A stretch of DNA of 62,422 bases from Methanoregulaceae archaeon PtaB.Bin056 (GCA_002067095.1 MVQD01000082.1:1-62422), one strand, 5' to 3'. Numbered from the stretch's first letter, positions 25,260 through 35,662 are shown. Notes: generated by a model from the letters alone, not told the origin. Numbers and translations are program-made.

Positions 25260-26335
25260 AAGGTGTTGATCACGTCCAGGAAGCGTTCATTCTCCCATTC
25301 TTCACCTATACTCACCCTGATATAGTGTGGACCAAGGCCGGGGAAGCTCTCGCAGGACCTGACCAGGACCCCGTGCTCGGAGAGCCGCTCTGCAATCTCC
25401 CTCCCGGTCGAGGGGGAAACGTCCACCATCACGAAATTCGCTCCCGATGGAAATGCGGGGTAGCGGCACTCCTCGATGACCTTTTTTCGGAGCCTCCTGA
25501 CACGCGCCACCGTATCCCTGACGTGCTCCCTGTCACCCAATGCCCCGATGGCGGCGGATGCAGAGACCGAATTGAGGGTGAACGGGGTCGCTGCACGCAT
25601 GTAGCAGGAGACCAGCCATTCGGGCACGAACGCATACCCAACCCGGAGTCCTGCAAGCGAGAATGCCTTCGAGAAGGTCCTGCCCAGGATGAGGTTTCCG
25701 TGCTTCTTCATCAGGGGCCGGTAATCCGTCTCGCAGAACTCGACGTACGCATTGTCGAGGAAGAGTACACCCGGGATAGAGGAGAGTATCTCTTCAACGT
25801 CCTCTGGGCTGGTCACGTTCCCCGTGGGGTTGTTCGGCGTGCAGAGAAAGGAGACCTTCGCATCCTTTGCCCCGCGCACAAAGGAGGATGTGTCCACCGA
25901 AAAGTCGGAATTCCTCGGGATGTTCACCACGTCCGCACCCTGCGCAATCGCGGCAAGGGCATAAAAAGAGAACGTGGGCGTCGAGACCGCAACTCGTTCT
26001 CCGGGGCACACCAGGGTCCGTATCACGGTCTCGATCACCCCGTCCATGCCGACCCCGGTCACGAAATGGTACGGGCCATGGTAATCCTGCAGGGCTGCGA
26101 CGAGATCGCCCATTCTCTCATCAGGATAGCGGTTTGCCTCCCGCAGGGCCCGGCAACCCAGCTCCACTGCAAGGGGTGACGGCGGGCGGGGGTTCTCGTT
26201 GCTCGCGAGCCGGGCCACCCTGCAGGTCTCTTCACCTTCTCCCGCACTGCCTGCACGCCTGGCAAATACGTAGCCCCCGGAGCGGTAGCAATCCCGCACA
26301 AGTGAGGTGTAGCCGGAAACGCTCTCTTTTGCCAT
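25256..26335 (-). CDS. hisC: histidinol-phosphate aminotransferase
   Basis: 359 aa class I/II aminotransferase. RLASNENPRPPSPLAVE, VGMDGVIETVIRTL, CTPNNPTGNV, DNAYVEF, the PLP lysine in GRTFSKAFSLAGLRVGY and the C-terminal RVSIG. It catalyses imidazole acetol-phosphate to histidinol phosphate. First gene of a three-gene operon; hisD is 11 kb away, so histidine genes are dispersed. Confidence 0.9.
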   Translation of the reverse strand: MAKESVSGYTSLVRDCYRSGGYVFARRAGSAGEGEETCRVARLASNENPRPPSPLAVELGCRALREANRYPDERMGDLVAALQDYHGPYHFVTGVGMDGVIETVIRTLVCPGERVAVSTPTFSFYALAAIAQGADVVNIPRNSDFSVDTSSFVRGAKDAKVSFLCTPNNPTGNVTSPEDVEEILSSIPGVLFLDNAYVEFCETDYRPLMKKHGNLILGRTFSKAFSLAGLRVGYAFVPEWLVSCYMRAATPFTLNSVSASAAIGALGDREHVRDTVARVRRLRKKVIEECRYPAFPSGANFVMVDVSPSTGREIAERLSEHGVLVRSCESFPGLGPHYIRVSIGEEWENERFLDVINTL

Positions 26336-26487
26336 TCTTCCCCTCGTGTAAGTCCTTCCAGTATAAGCTCTTCACTCTTAATAAGGGCGTTGCAGCGGTC
26401 AAGCAGGATACAATGAACTGAAGGAAGAGATCTCCCGCCGGAACCTCCCCCCAAACCTGGCTGGCAACAGGCGGCACGACCCGAACC

Positions 26488-26496
26488 CTTTTATAC
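26488..26496 (+). promoter_or_regulatory. TATA box for the superoxide dismutase gene
   Basis: CTTTTATAC preceded by CGAACCC (a plausible TFB site). Transcription would begin near 26518, so the ATG at 26533 rather than the upstream GTG at 26512 is the likely start. Confidence 0.55.
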
Positions 26497-26532
26497 GACA
26501 ATCAGATACAAGTGAATCAGGGGTTGCTGTAC

Positions 26533-27150
26533 ATGGAACCACACAGGCTCTACACTCTGCCGGCACTGCCCTATGACTACAAGGCGCTCTCTCCCCATAT
26601 CTCGGAGGAGCAGCTTCGCATCCATCATACCAAGCATCACCAGGGCTACGTGAACGGCGCAAACGCCATCTTCGAAAGACTCGACATAGCCAGGAGAGAG
26701 GGGAGTGACCTTGACATGAAGGCAGTCCTGCGGGAACTCTCCTTCCACATCGGAGGATTTCTCCTGCATGCGCTCTACTGGGAGAACATGGCACCCGCCG
26801 GGGCCGGCGGAGGCGCCCCGAAAGGAGTCCTCGCTGCCCGGATCGACCAGGAGTTTGGCTCGGTCGACCGGATGAAGAAGGAATTTACCACGGCTGCCAA
26901 CAGTGTCGAGGGCTCAGGATGGGCGGCACTCTGCTTTTGCCAGAGGACCGGGCGGCTGCTCGTGATGCAGATAGAGAAGCACAATGTCAATGTATTCCCG
27001 TCTTTTCCCATCCTGATGGCAGTCGACGTGTGGGAGCACGCGTACTATATCGACTACAAGAACGATCGTGCCAAATATCTCGAAAACTTCTGGAGCATCG
27101 TAAACTGGGACGTGGTGAACGCAAGGCTGGAGAGAGTCCTTGAAAAATGA
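26533..27150 (+). CDS. sod: superoxide dismutase, Fe/Mn type
   Basis: 205 aa. Metal ligands are all visible: His in [11 protein letters not shown], His in [12 protein letters not shown], Asp and His in [26 protein letters not shown] is the family N-terminus. It detoxifies superoxide in a strict anaerobe. Start set by the TATA position. A T-rich run just after the stop (27151-27165) can end the transcript and reaches the convergent argD stop. Confidence 0.95.
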   Translation: MEPHRLYTLPALPYDYKALSPHISEEQLRIHHTKHHQGYVNGANAIFERLDIARREGSDLDMKAVLRELSFHIGGFLLHALYWENMAPAGAGGGAPKGVLAARIDQEFGSVDRMKKEFTTAANSVEGSGWAALCFCQRTGRLLVMQIEKHNVNVFPSFPILMAVDVWEHAYYIDYKNDRAKYLENFWSIVNWDVVNARLERVLEK

Positions 27151-27162
27151 GTATTTTCTTTT

Positions 27163-28293
27163 TTAGCCAAGGGCGTCTTTGAGAACAGTACAGGCCCTGT
27201 CGATCTCGGCAGGGGTGATGACGAGGGGGGGCACAAGACGGAGGTTGCCGTCCGCGGCGCAGTTGACGAGCACTCCCTTCTCCGCACAGCGCTTCTGGAC
27301 TTCCGCGCAGCGGTCCCCGACCGTAATCCCCACCATCAGTCCCCTGACCCGGGGCGAATACTGCGAGAGGGCAGCGCGGAACCGTTCGCCTTTCTCGGGG
27401 ACCGAGGGCAAGACCTCCTCGATCACCCCAAACGTGGCAAGTCCTGCGGCACATGCAAGGGGACCGCCCGCAAACGTGCTGCCATGCTCCCCTTTGCGGA
27501 ACTCAAGGCCTCCCCTCGCCAGCAGGGCTCCCATCGGGAACCCGCTTGCGATCCCCTTCGCAAGCATGACGATGTCGGGTTTTACCCCCGTATGCTGGAC
27601 TGCAAGCCACTTCCCGGTCCGGCCCATCCCTGTCTGTACCTCGTCAACGATCATGAGCGCCCCGGACTCGTCGCATATCTCGCGGATGCCCTCAAAGAAG
27701 CTGTCGGGAGGGATGATGACTCCAGCCTCTCCCTGGATGGGCTCGACGATGACCCCCGCGGTATCGGCGTCCACGGCTCTCCTGAGCCCGTCAAGGTCCC
27801 CGTACTCGACAAAGGTCCTGGCGATACCGAGGGGTTCGAAGGGTTCACGTATCGCTGGCTTGTGCGTCACGGCAAGGGAGCCGATTGTCCTGCCATGGAA
27901 CCCGTGCGTGAAGGCAACGAATTTCTTCCTGCCGGTCCTGACCCGGGCCAGCTTGAGCGCCCCGTCGGTTGCTTCCGCGCCCGAGTTCGAGAAGAACGCT
28001 TTTGCCATGCCGGTCTTCTCCACCAGTTTCTGTGCCAGTTCAGCCTGGCCAGGGACATAGTAGAGGTTCGAGCAGTGGATGAGCCGCTTTGCCTGTTCGC
28101 ATATGGCACGGGTCACCGCGGGATGGCAGTGTCCTGTACTGCAGACCGCGATCCCTGCCACGCAGTCGATGTACTCCTTCCCATCCGCGTCCCAGACCCT
28201 TGAGCCCTCACCACGGACGAGCATCAGTTCCCGGGAAAACGCGGGCATGTAGTACCGGGCTTCGAGCGCCCGGTAATCTTCCTTGTTCTGCAT
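27163..28293 (-). CDS. argD: acetylornithine aminotransferase
   Basis: 376 aa class III PLP aminotransferase. Visible: VWDADGKEYIDCVAGIAV, NSGAEATDGALKLAR, FHGRTIGSLAVT, IVDEVQTGMGRTG, the PLP Lys in MLAKGIASGFPMGA, and the C-terminal VPPLVITPAEID. It acts in arginine synthesis and possibly also on succinyl-DAP. No arginine gene is adjacent. Convergent with sod. Confidence 0.88.
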   Translation of the reverse strand: MQNKEDYRALEARYYMPAFSRELMLVRGEGSRVWDADGKEYIDCVAGIAVCSTGHCHPAVTRAICEQAKRLIHCSNLYYVPGQAELAQKLVEKTGMAKAFFSNSGAEATDGALKLARVRTGRKKFVAFTHGFHGRTIGSLAVTHKPAIREPFEPLGIARTFVEYGDLDGLRRAVDADTAGVIVEPIQGEAGVIIPPDSFFEGIREICDESGALMIVDEVQTGMGRTGKWLAVQHTGVKPDIVMLAKGIASGFPMGALLARGGLEFRKGEHGSTFAGGPLACAAGLATFGVIEEVLPSVPEKGERFRAALSQYSPRVRGLMVGITVGDRCAEVQKRCAEKGVLVNCAADGNLRLVPPLVITPAEIDRACTVLKDALG

Positions 28294-28321
28294 GGTATCG
28301 TACTACTGGATTGATCTTTTT

Positions 28322-29239
28322 TTATTCGTACTCGATGGTTGCGGGGGGTTTTGGAGTGATGTCGTACACTACCCTTGCCACGCTCGGGATCTCAGCTGTG
28401 ATCCGCGAGGCAATCCTGTCAAGGACATCCCACGGGACCTGGAGTGGGTCCGCTGTCATTCCGTCCCGTGAGTTGACCGCCCTCACCGCCACCACCCAGC
28501 CGTGCACCCGGTTGTCTCCCTTGACCCCTGTCCCAAGGCCAAGAAGCGCGGCAAAGCACTGCCAGGGATTGAACTGTTCCACGATCTCGTCCTCCACAAT
28601 CCAGTTGGCCTGCCTGACCACCTCGATATTCTCACGGGAAACCTCGCCTATGACACGCACTGCGAGGCCCGGGCCAGGAAACGGCATCCTGTGCTGGATC
28701 TCGGGAGGGAGACCAAGCGCGCCGGCCAGCGCACGGACCTCGTCCTTGTACAGGTCGCGAAGCGGCTCGATCACCTTCTCGAACTCCATGTGAAGGGGCA
28801 TGCCCCCTACATTGTGGTGGCTCTTGATACCTCCTTCGCTCTCGATCCTGTCAGGGTAGATGGTCCCCTGGAGGAGGGCACGCGCACCGGTCCTCCTCGC
28901 TTCCCGCTCGAAGACCCGGATGAACCGCTCCCCGATCACCTTCCGTTTCGCCTCGGGATCTTTGACTCCCTTCAGGGCATCGAGGAACTCATCGCCGGCG
29001 GATACCACGTGAAGGTGAAGGTTTCCAAAGACCTGGGATATCCTCTCGGTCTCTCCCTTTCTCATAAGGCCTGTATCGACGTATATCGGTTCGAGCCTGT
29101 CGCCGATGGCCCGGGCGGCAAGAGCCGCACAGACTGAGCTGTCCACTCCTCCCGAGAGGGCCATCACCACCCTCCGATCCCCGGCCTCGCGCCGGATCTC
29201 TTCAACTGCATTGGCAATAAACTGCTCTTCGTTCACCAT
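28322..29239 (-). CDS. guaAb: GMP synthase, ATP-pyrophosphatase subunit B
   Basis: 305 aa. P-loop SGGVDSS at the N-terminus, then [11 protein letters not shown], the [10 protein letters not shown] and [13 protein letters not shown] blocks, and the dimerisation/XMP-binding end [12 protein letters not shown]. In archaea the amidotransferase domain is a separate protein (GuaAa), not in this window. ATG 29239 follows a GGTGAGGTG ribosome site by 9 bases. Thirteen bases after pyrG, so the two nucleotide genes are co-transcribed. Confidence 0.93.
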   Translation of the reverse strand: MVNEEQFIANAVEEIRREAGDRRVVMALSGGVDSSVCAALAARAIGDRLEPIYVDTGLMRKGETERISQVFGNLHLHVVSAGDEFLDALKGVKDPEAKRKVIGERFIRVFEREARRTGARALLQGTIYPDRIESEGGIKSHHNVGGMPLHMEFEKVIEPLRDLYKDEVRALAGALGLPPEIQHRMPFPGPGLAVRVIGEVSRENIEVVRQANWIVEDEIVEQFNPWQCFAALLGLGTGVKGDNRVHGWVVAVRAVNSRDGMTADPLQVPWDVLDRIASRITAEIPSVARVVYDITPKPPATIEYE

Positions 29240-29252
29240 GTTGACTCTCACC

Positions 29253-30839
29253 TCACCGTGTTCTTCTCCCGTTTCGCGTGCAGCAGGCTTTCACGAACCC
29301 AACGAACGGGGGAGACGGCCTTGTCGGCCGTGACCTGAACTCGGGGTGGAACTGTGTGGCCATGAAGAAGGGGTGGTCTGATATCTCGCAGATCTCCATG
29401 CGGTTCTCGAACGTTCCCGAGAAGACCAGCCCGGCTTTCTCGAGATCAGGGATATAGCGGGGGTTGACTTCGTAGCGGTGTCTGTGACGCTCGGTGATCT
29501 CGCGCTCTCCGTATACCTGCATCGCGAGTGTCCCCTCTTTTATCGTGATGGGGGAATTGCCAAGCCGCATCGTCCCACCCAGTTCCGTCACATCGTACTG
29601 CTCGGGCAGGATCGCGATCACGTGCCTGCCATCCCCGATCTCGGCGCTGGTGGCATCCTCCCAGCCCAGCACGTGGCGGGAATACTCCACCACCGCCATC
29701 TGGAACCCGAGGCAGAGGCCGAGGAAGGGAGTCCTGCTGGTCCTGGCCCAGTGGATGGCATCGATCTTCCCCTCGATCCCCCGTTTCCCGAACCCCCCGG
29801 GCACGAGGATCCCATCGAACTCCGCAAGCTGCTTCTGTTCGTACCGTTCCGCATCGAGCCACGTGATCCTTACCTCGGTCGAGAGCGCTCTCCCTGCGTG
29901 CTTGAGGGCCTCCTTGATGCTCAGGTACACATCCTCTATGCCGTACTTGCTCACGATACCTACGCTGACCCTCTCGGTATACTCCCTGCTCACCAGGTGA
30001 TACCACGCGGAATCGGCCTTCCGCTTCTCGAGGCCAAGGTGCTCAGAGAGCACCTCCCCGAGTCCCTCCTTCTCGAGTTCCAGCGGCACCTGGTAGATGT
30101 CCGGGACAGTCGCGGCACTGATGACTCCCTTGAGAGGGAGGTCACAGAATGCCGAGATCTTCCGCTTGGTGTGGGACCCTATTGGGCGCTCGCTCCTCCC
30201 CACGATGATATCGGCGTGGAGCCCGAGTTCCCTCAGCGCCTTGACCGAGTGCTGGGTGGGCTTTGTCTTCAGGTCGCCCATGGTGTCCTCCGGGATGAGC
30301 GTCACGTGAATGATGACCGTGTCCTGCGGGGGGAGGTCGCCCCGCATCTGCCGGACGGCCTCGAGGAACGGCATGCTCTCGATATCGCCGACAGTCCCCC
30401 CGATCTCGACGAGGCATATGTCGGCCTTTTTCTGCGCGGGAATCTCCATCTCTGCCGCTGCGCGGATGCATGACTTTATCTCATCAGTGATATGGGGGAT
30501 GATCTGGACCGTCTCGCCGAGGAAGTCCCCGCGCCTCTCCTTCTCGATAACGGTCCGGTATACCTTGCCGGTGGTGATGTTATGGGCCGAGGAGAGGTCG
30601 ATATCAAGGAACCGCTCGTAATTACCAAGGTCGAGGTCGACCTCGCTCCCGTCTGAGAGGACGAACACCTCCCCGTGCTGGCCGGGGTTCATGGTCCCTG
30701 CATCGATGTTCAGATACGGGTCTATCTTGACCGCGGTGATTCCATATCCCCTGTTTTTCAGGATTCTCCCCACCGATGCCGCGGTGATGCCCTTCCCGAG
30801 CCCGCTCATAACCCCGCCGGTAATGAAGATATATTTCAC
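29253..30839 (-). CDS. pyrG: CTP synthase
   Basis: 528 aa from a GTG start at 30839 (family N-terminus [17 protein letters not shown]), with an AGAGGGGA ribosome site six bases upstream. Synthetase domain about residues 1-270 ([19 protein letters not shown]); class I glutamine amidotransferase domain with the nucleophile Cys in [12 protein letters not shown] and the later His/Glu pair in QFHPEF. Converts UTP plus glutamine to CTP. In-frame codons further upstream are open, but homology begins at the GTG. Confidence 0.95.
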   Translation of the reverse strand: MKYIFITGGVMSGLGKGITAASVGRILKNRGYGITAVKIDPYLNIDAGTMNPGQHGEVFVLSDGSEVDLDLGNYERFLDIDLSSAHNITTGKVYRTVIEKERRGDFLGETVQIIPHITDEIKSCIRAAAEMEIPAQKKADICLVEIGGTVGDIESMPFLEAVRQMRGDLPPQDTVIIHVTLIPEDTMGDLKTKPTQHSVKALRELGLHADIIVGRSERPIGSHTKRKISAFCDLPLKGVISAATVPDIYQVPLELEKEGLGEVLSEHLGLEKRKADSAWYHLVSREYTERVSVGIVSKYGIEDVYLSIKEALKHAGRALSTEVRITWLDAERYEQKQLAEFDGILVPGGFGKRGIEGKIDAIHWARTSRTPFLGLCLGFQMAVVEYSRHVLGWEDATSAEIGDGRHVIAILPEQYDVTELGGTMRLGNSPITIKEGTLAMQVYGEREITERHRHRYEVNPRYIPDLEKAGLVFSGTFENRMEICEISDHPFFMATQFHPEFRSRPTRPSPPFVGFVKACCTRNGRRTR

Positions 30840-31043
30840 GAAAATTTCCCCTCTGCCCCTCTCTGACATGCTCCAAGCAATCGCGAAGAGACCGCCATAT
30901 CGCGGCAACCCGTGCGTTCCCAGGTAACCATGTTCTCCTTCTCTTTTTTTTGCCGCCAACAGAGATAGTTGTATGCGTCACCCTGCAGCCCGGGATGTAC
31001 GAGTCACCGGATCTCCCCTGGGACCGCGGGGATACGCGCAATC

Positions 31044-31466
31044 TCATGGAGGGTGGCCGGACCTCAACGCAAACGCGGCGCTGCTCCGGGACAAAAGCCT
31101 GCCACCGGCAGCACCATCCCTGACCTCTGCCTCGGCAAATACCACTCTTTTGCCCTTCCTGACCACCTTTCCCGTCGCAAGCAGCGTCCCATCCCGTGCG
31201 CCGCCGAGAAAGGTGGTTGTCTCGGAGATGGTCGCCACCTGCTCCCCGGGGGCCGTCAGCGAGTATATCCCAAGCACCATCGCCTCATCCGCAAGCGCAG
31301 TGAATATTCCTCCCTGGAGCCATCCCTCGCCGTTCAGCATGTCCGGGCGGACTTTCATTGAGATGACTCCCTGCCCGCCTGCTGCCTGCTCCACTTCAAT
31401 TCCCATGAGACAGAAGAATGGGTTCGCATCCCTTCCCATGCTCCGGATACGTTCAAGGTAGTTCAT
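31044..31466 (-). CDS. PaaI-type hotdog-fold thioesterase
   Basis: 140 aa. NPFFCLMGIEVEQAAGGQ, then NGEGWLQGGIFTALADEAM, the PaaI motif in which the usual G-x-HGG is GWLQGG, and TISETTTFLGGARDGTLLATGKV strands. Acyl-CoA thioesterase of unknown substrate. The His of the typical HGG is Gln here, so catalysis may differ. Stand-alone. Confidence 0.8.
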   Translation of the reverse strand: MNYLERIRSMGRDANPFFCLMGIEVEQAAGGQGVISMKVRPDMLNGEGWLQGGIFTALADEAMVLGIYSLTAPGEQVATISETTTFLGGARDGTLLATGKVVRKGKRVVFAEAEVRDGAAGGRLLSRSSAAFALRSGHPP

Positions 31467-31559
31467 GTACCAGGAGGTATGTCCCTTCCCATGAAGAACC
31501 TGGGGGCCTGGAGCAACGACCCGCCATGGTTATTCTTCTGTGCGTCCAACCACACTATC

Positions 31560-31787
31560 ATGGACCCGGAAGAGAAGGCGATGCTTGCCGATCTCATATG
31601 GCTGAATGCGGTTATCGCAACAGAACTCATCCAGATCACCGAGAATACTTCGGCAATCCTGCGGAAGGCGCCCCCCCCACAGTCGTGCCTCGACGACCAC
31701 CGCACGCTCAGGAATGCCGCGCTCGCCATCGCCGAGCGTTATCATCCCGGAACCGGACTGAAGGAGCACCTCGTTGGCCACCAGTGA
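31560..31787 (+). CDS. small helical protein upstream of a glycosyltransferase
   Basis: 75 aa: starts MDPEEKAMLADLIWLNAV, mostly helical, with an internal ILRKAPPPQSCLDDHRTL turn. Not recognised. Coding is supported by the 14-base overlap with the next gene and a possible shared ribosome site (AAGGAG) within its end. In-frame upstream codons reach 31479 but are poorly conserved-looking. Confidence 0.45.
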   Translation: MDPEEKAMLADLIWLNAVIATELIQITENTSAILRKAPPPQSCLDDHRTLRNAALAIAERYHPGTGLKEHLVGHQ

Positions 31788-32553
31788 AACGGACGCCAGG
31801 GCAGCTTCTGCTGCCGGAGACCAGGACGAGGCCGACACTGACGTTCATTCCCCGGGCCCCTGCACGGGGATTCCTCCCTACACGCTCATCATCCCCGCAT
31901 ACAACGAGGAGGCGCGGATACCGCGGTTACTCTCAGAGCTCGCAGGGGCGAAAGGGGAGGTCCTCTTAATCTGCGAGGGAGAGGACCGCACCCCCTTCCT
32001 CATCTCTGAATTTGCGCGGGCCAACCCGGGAGTCTGTATCCGCTGTGACCGGAGGGCCGGCCGGCTTGGAAAAGGTGGCGCCATCCTCGAGGGGATGCGG
32101 CAGGCCCGCGCTCCCCTGGTAGGCTACATGGACGCAGATGCATCAACCTCATTTCCCCAGATGCTCGAACTCTTCGCACTCCTCAACGGGGCGGACGTGG
32201 TGATCGGATCACGCTGGATCGAGGGATCGGTCCTCGTCCGCCAGCAGGGTCTCGGCCGAAGGTTCGAGAGCAGGGTGTTCAACATGATCATCAGACTCGT
32301 GTTTGGTCTCCCGTTCAAAGATACGCAGTGCGGGGCAAAAGTATTTAAAAAAGCAGCCATTGACGCAGTAATTGGACAGATGGTCTCGACGGGCTTTGAA
32401 TTCGATGTAGAGCTCCTCTGGCGGATAGCCAACTCCGGTTTTCGCATCAGAGAGCACCCCATCTCCTGGCATGACAGGGGCGACTCCAGGGTGAGGGGGG
32501 GAGACGTGCTGCGAATGTTCTCCGGCCTCCTGCGTCTCCGTTTTTCGCGGTGA
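31774..32553 (+). CDS. family 2 glycosyltransferase (dolichyl-phosphate sugar transferase type)
   Basis: 259 aa, TTG start 7 bases after an AGGAG site. Motifs: YTLIIPAYNEEARIPRLL (nucleotide loop), GKGGAILEGMRQA, the metal-binding GYMDADAST, IGSRWIEGS and the QCGAKVFKKAA with the C-terminal E-x-H-P-I-x-W-x-x-R (REHPISWHDR). It resembles polyprenyl-phosphate beta-glucosyl/mannosyltransferases but lacks clear membrane helices. May act in N-glycosylation or polysaccharide synthesis. An extended hydrophilic 30-residue N-terminus is unusual. Confidence 0.8.
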   Translation: MATSETDARAASAAGDQDEADTDVHSPGPCTGIPPYTLIIPAYNEEARIPRLLSELAGAKGEVLLICEGEDRTPFLISEFARANPGVCIRCDRRAGRLGKGGAILEGMRQARAPLVGYMDADASTSFPQMLELFALLNGADVVIGSRWIEGSVLVRQQGLGRRFESRVFNMIIRLVFGLPFKDTQCGAKVFKKAAIDAVIGQMVSTGFEFDVELLWRIANSGFRIREHPISWHDRGDSRVRGGDVLRMFSGLLRLRFSR

Positions 32554-32559
32554 TCCTCG

Positions 32560-34377
32560 ATGCCACCTCAACCGGCGGATGAGAAGAAGAGACTCGCATT
32601 CCAGCTCTTCGAACAGGGGGACTTTCCGGGCTCATATTCGTTGTGTCGCGACCTTGTCCCGGGGTCTGCAGACCCATCCGTTGCCATCCTCTGCGCCACA
32701 AACCTCTTCCAGATGGGCCGTCTCGACGAGGCCGAGGCGTATTTTCGGGACCTCTCCAATTCTCTCCCTGGATCCTCACACGTCCACAGCTACCTTGGGA
32801 GGATACTCGAGAGGAAGGGCGACGACCGTGCCCTCTCCGAGTTTGCCAGGGCCGTTGCACTCGATCCAGGGAATCTCGAAGCATTGAGGAGTTATGCTTC
32901 CTATCTCCTTCACACAGGGGACCCAGGAAAAGCAGTGCCTGTGCTTCGGCACCTCGCGGCACGCTCAGGCCGTGCAGACGACTCTTTGCTCCTTGTGAGG
33001 GCGTTGCGGCTGAACGGGATGCCCCGGGAAGCGTTGGAGGTGAGGAAGGGCCCTGCATGCCGCGGCCTTCCCGTGGACACTGAATACATCGAGGTACTGG
33101 CCGCGTGCGAAGAATACGCCGAGGTGGCGACCGCTGCCCATGCGGCATACGAAAGGACAGGAGAAGTGGCATATGCCCGGAGTTATCTCTCGGCTCTTGC
33201 CCGCTCCACCCCGGCTGCTGCAGGAGAGGAATACCAAAGAGTGCTTGCAGAAAGGGATGACCCTGGGATCAGGTTCGACTATGTCAGGATGCTGAGGGGG
33301 CGGGGTGACCTGGCACCTGCTCTCATCGAGCTTGGTCCCCTCCTCTCGCGAAGCGGTGTTGATCCCCTGTTTCTCCTGGAGGAATGCGAGATCCTTGCAG
33401 ACCTGAAGGAGACGGAGGATGCCCGCGTGCATTTCACGCGGCTGATCGACCGCGAGCTCGAGGGCCTGGGGGATCCAGAGTTCCTTTCCCTTCTGCTCGC
33501 CCGATACCGGGCGTTTTTAAGGACCCACTACCCTGTCAGGGAGGCAGAGTCCCTGCTCCTTCTTAAGCTGGCCTCGCAGCCTCACGTGGTCTGCCTCCTC
33601 TCCATGGCATCCTTTTACGAGGATATCGGTGACCATACAGAGGCAAGATCATGGTATTACCGGGCATACCGAAGCGATTTCCTCGCCGGCGGACCTGAAT
33701 ATGCACGGTTCTGCGAGAGGGAGGGAGATGTGAGGGAATGCGAGAAGGTGATGCTCTATGTCATCAACAGCATCAGGAAGACAGATGATCTCGTCCGCGT
33801 CGCGGGCATGGTAATGGAGGATACCCGCGCCCTCTATCGGATGCCCCGCCTGATGGAGCGGCTCAGGGAGCGCCTCGAAGAGAAGGCACAGGGGCTCTCT
33901 TCACGCGGCCTCGAACTGCTTGCCTTAACCCTGCTCGTCTCTGCTTCCCACAGCCTGGAGGCGAAAGACTTTTCGCGGTGCAAGCGTTCCTGCCTGGAAG
34001 GCCTCGACTATATTCCCCCAGGTTCAGCGAGCATCAGGGCAGAAGATTTCCTGGTCCTCGTCGAAGAATGCAAGCGCCGGTCGCTCTGCGACCTGCCGGT
34101 CCTCGCGTATGCCCCGGCGCCGCGTGACGAGAAGGAACCCTCCGAAAAAGAGGCAGAACTGTGCCTTGACCTGGACGAGAACGAGAGAAAGATACTCGAT
34201 TTCTTGAGGACGCACCACCAGGCCAGCGAGATGGAGCTCCGGACGATCCTTGGGACCCGCAGGGCAGGAGGGATGGTGAACCGGATAATGCAGAAGGCGA
34301 CCAGTGCCGGAATCGTTGTGATAGAGAAGAGAGGGGTTGGAAAGGATGGAGAGATCTATGCATACAAGCGGCAATGA
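32560..34377 (+). CDS. TPR-repeat protein with C-terminal winged helix
   Basis: 605 aa. Residues about 1-480 are helical repeats of TPR type (AYFRDLSNSLPGSSHVHSYLGR, shown as pieces; EFARAVALDPGNLEALRSYA is the clearest repeat). The last about 65 residues form a winged helix (NERKILDFLRTHHQASEMEL, then TRRAGGMVNRIMQKA and the wing GVGKDGEIYAYKRQ), suggesting DNA or RNA contact. Not assignable to a named family. Six bases after the glycosyltransferase and overlapping the ATPase gene downstream by 32 bases, which ties it to the BrxD-like ATPase. Confidence 0.75.
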   Translation: MPPQPADEKKRLAFQLFEQGDFPGSYSLCRDLVPGSADPSVAILCATNLFQMGRLDEAEAYFRDLSNSLPGSSHVHSYLGRILERKGDDRALSEFARAVALDPGNLEALRSYASYLLHTGDPGKAVPVLRHLAARSGRADDSLLLVRALRLNGMPREALEVRKGPACRGLPVDTEYIEVLAACEEYAEVATAAHAAYERTGEVAYARSYLSALARSTPAAAGEEYQRVLAERDDPGIRFDYVRMLRGRGDLAPALIELGPLLSRSGVDPLFLLEECEILADLKETEDARVHFTRLIDRELEGLGDPEFLSLLLARYRAFLRTHYPVREAESLLLLKLASQPHVVCLLSMASFYEDIGDHTEARSWYYRAYRSDFLAGGPEYARFCEREGDVRECEKVMLYVINSIRKTDDLVRVAGMVMEDTRALYRMPRLMERLRERLEEKAQGLSSRGLELLALTLLVSASHSLEAKDFSRCKRSCLEGLDYIPPGSASIRAEDFLVLVEECKRRSLCDLPVLAYAPAPRDEKEPSEKEAELCLDLDENERKILDFLRTHHQASEMELRTILGTRRAGGMVNRIMQKATSAGIVVIEKRGVGKDGEIYAYKRQ

Positions 34378-35662
34378 ACGAAAACCTGGCGACCGGCTTG
34401 AGAGCCAGAACATCATCAACGCACTGCGAAGGGGGACGGTCCCCGCAAGCGGCCTCGAGAGAATCGCAGTCGGCCTCGACGTCGAGGAAGGCGTGATCGG
34501 TGCACAGCTCGATTTCGTTGCACGCGGCGGCGGTGATATCAAGTTCATCCGGGGAGATTACGGGAGCGGAAAGACCTTCCTCGTCGCAAGGGCTCTCGAG
34601 ATGGCGCGTGAGAAAGGGTTTGTGACCGCGCATGTGGTCATCTCCTCATCCTCTCCATTGCACAAGACAAAAGGAATCTACCAGCAGATCTGTGCAAGCC
34701 TCCGCACCCGGGAAGAGGAGCATGCGCAGAAGTCCATCATCGATTCATGGCTCTTTGGGATCGAGGAGCGGATTCTCAACGTCAGCGACCGGTCGCTCTC
34801 TGACGAAATCCTCGAGAAGGCGACGCTCGCAGAGATCGAGACTGCGCTTGCCGGGATATCAGAGCTGAACACCTCGCTTGCGGCAGCGCTCCGGACCTAC
34901 TACCGGGCCAACAATGCCGGGGACTTCCAGATCTCGCAGGCTGCTATCGGGTGGGTATGCGCGGAACCAAACGTCGGGAGAGAGTTCAAGCAGAAGGCCG
35001 GGATACGCGGGGACGTGGACGAGGCCACGGCTTTCACGTTCCTTCGCGGACTGCTGCGCATCATCGTCAGTGCCGGATACAGCGGGCTCGCGGTTGCAGT
35101 CGACGAGGCGGAGACCACCCAGTCTCTTCCCCGCAACCAGAGGGAGAAGGGCTACCGCACCCTGCAGATGATCGTCGACTCCCTGGACCGGGGCGATCTC
35201 CCGAATTCCTATTTCCTCTTTACCGGGACTCCCGCCTTCTTCGACGGACCGAGGGGCATCCGCACACTTCCCCCCCTCTATGACCGCATCAGCGTGGTCC
35301 AGACTGGCGAAGGGTTCAGGAACCCCCGCCAGCCCCAGATCACCCTCCCAAAGTTCGATGCAAAGAAGCTCGAGCAGGTCGCCCTCAAGGTAATGGACAT
35401 TTATTCTGCCGCGTATACCGAGGTGGACAGGTCCAGGGTCTCCCACCGGTTCATAAGGGCGATGATCAAAAAGGTGACCGGCAAGTTCGGGGGAAGGGTC
35501 GACGTAATCCCGCGAATATTCTTAAAAGAGTTCGTGGATGTCCTGGACAAGTGCGAGATTTACGAGGAATACGACCCCTGGGAGCAGTATCACTTCGAGA
35601 CGGAGCACCTCAAGGGTGATCTCAAAGAGGAAGAGGAGGCAGTGATGGTGATGGAGTTCTGA
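34346..35662 (+). CDS. BrxD-like P-loop ATPase (DUF2791/BrxC-BrxD family)
   Basis: 438 aa from ATG 34346 (alternatives TTG 34337, ATG 34358). Walker A RGDYGSGKTFL (about residue 62), Walker B GLAVAVDEAETTQ, and sensor FLFTGTPAFFD; the end IPRIFLKEFVDVLD matches the BREX ATP-binding family once called DUF2791. BREX systems use this ATPase together with methylase, helicase and phosphatase genes; none is next to it here. It starts inside the end of the TPR/winged-helix gene, so a two-protein unit is likely. Function unknown outside BREX. Confidence 0.8.
   Translation: MERSMHTSGNERKPGDRLESQNIINALRRGTVPASGLERIAVGLDVEEGVIGAQLDFVARGGGDIKFIRGDYGSGKTFLVARALEMAREKGFVTAHVVISSSSPLHKTKGIYQQICASLRTREEEHAQKSIIDSWLFGIEERILNVSDRSLSDEILEKATLAEIETALAGISELNTSLAAALRTYYRANNAGDFQISQAAIGWVCAEPNVGREFKQKAGIRGDVDEATAFTFLRGLLRIIVSAGYSGLAVAVDEAETTQSLPRNQREKGYRTLQMIVDSLDRGDLPNSYFLFTGTPAFFDGPRGIRTLPPLYDRISVVQTGEGFRNPRQPQITLPKFDAKKLEQVALKVMDIYSAAYTEVDRSRVSHRFIRAMIKKVTGKFGGRVDVIPRIFLKEFVDVLDKCEIYEEYDPWEQYHFETEHLKGDLKEEEEAVMVMEF

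Noticed and set aside
34346-35662. Complete BREX phage-defence system
   Set aside because: Only the BrxD-like ATPase is present; no pglX-type methylase, pglZ, brxA/B or helicase gene in the window.
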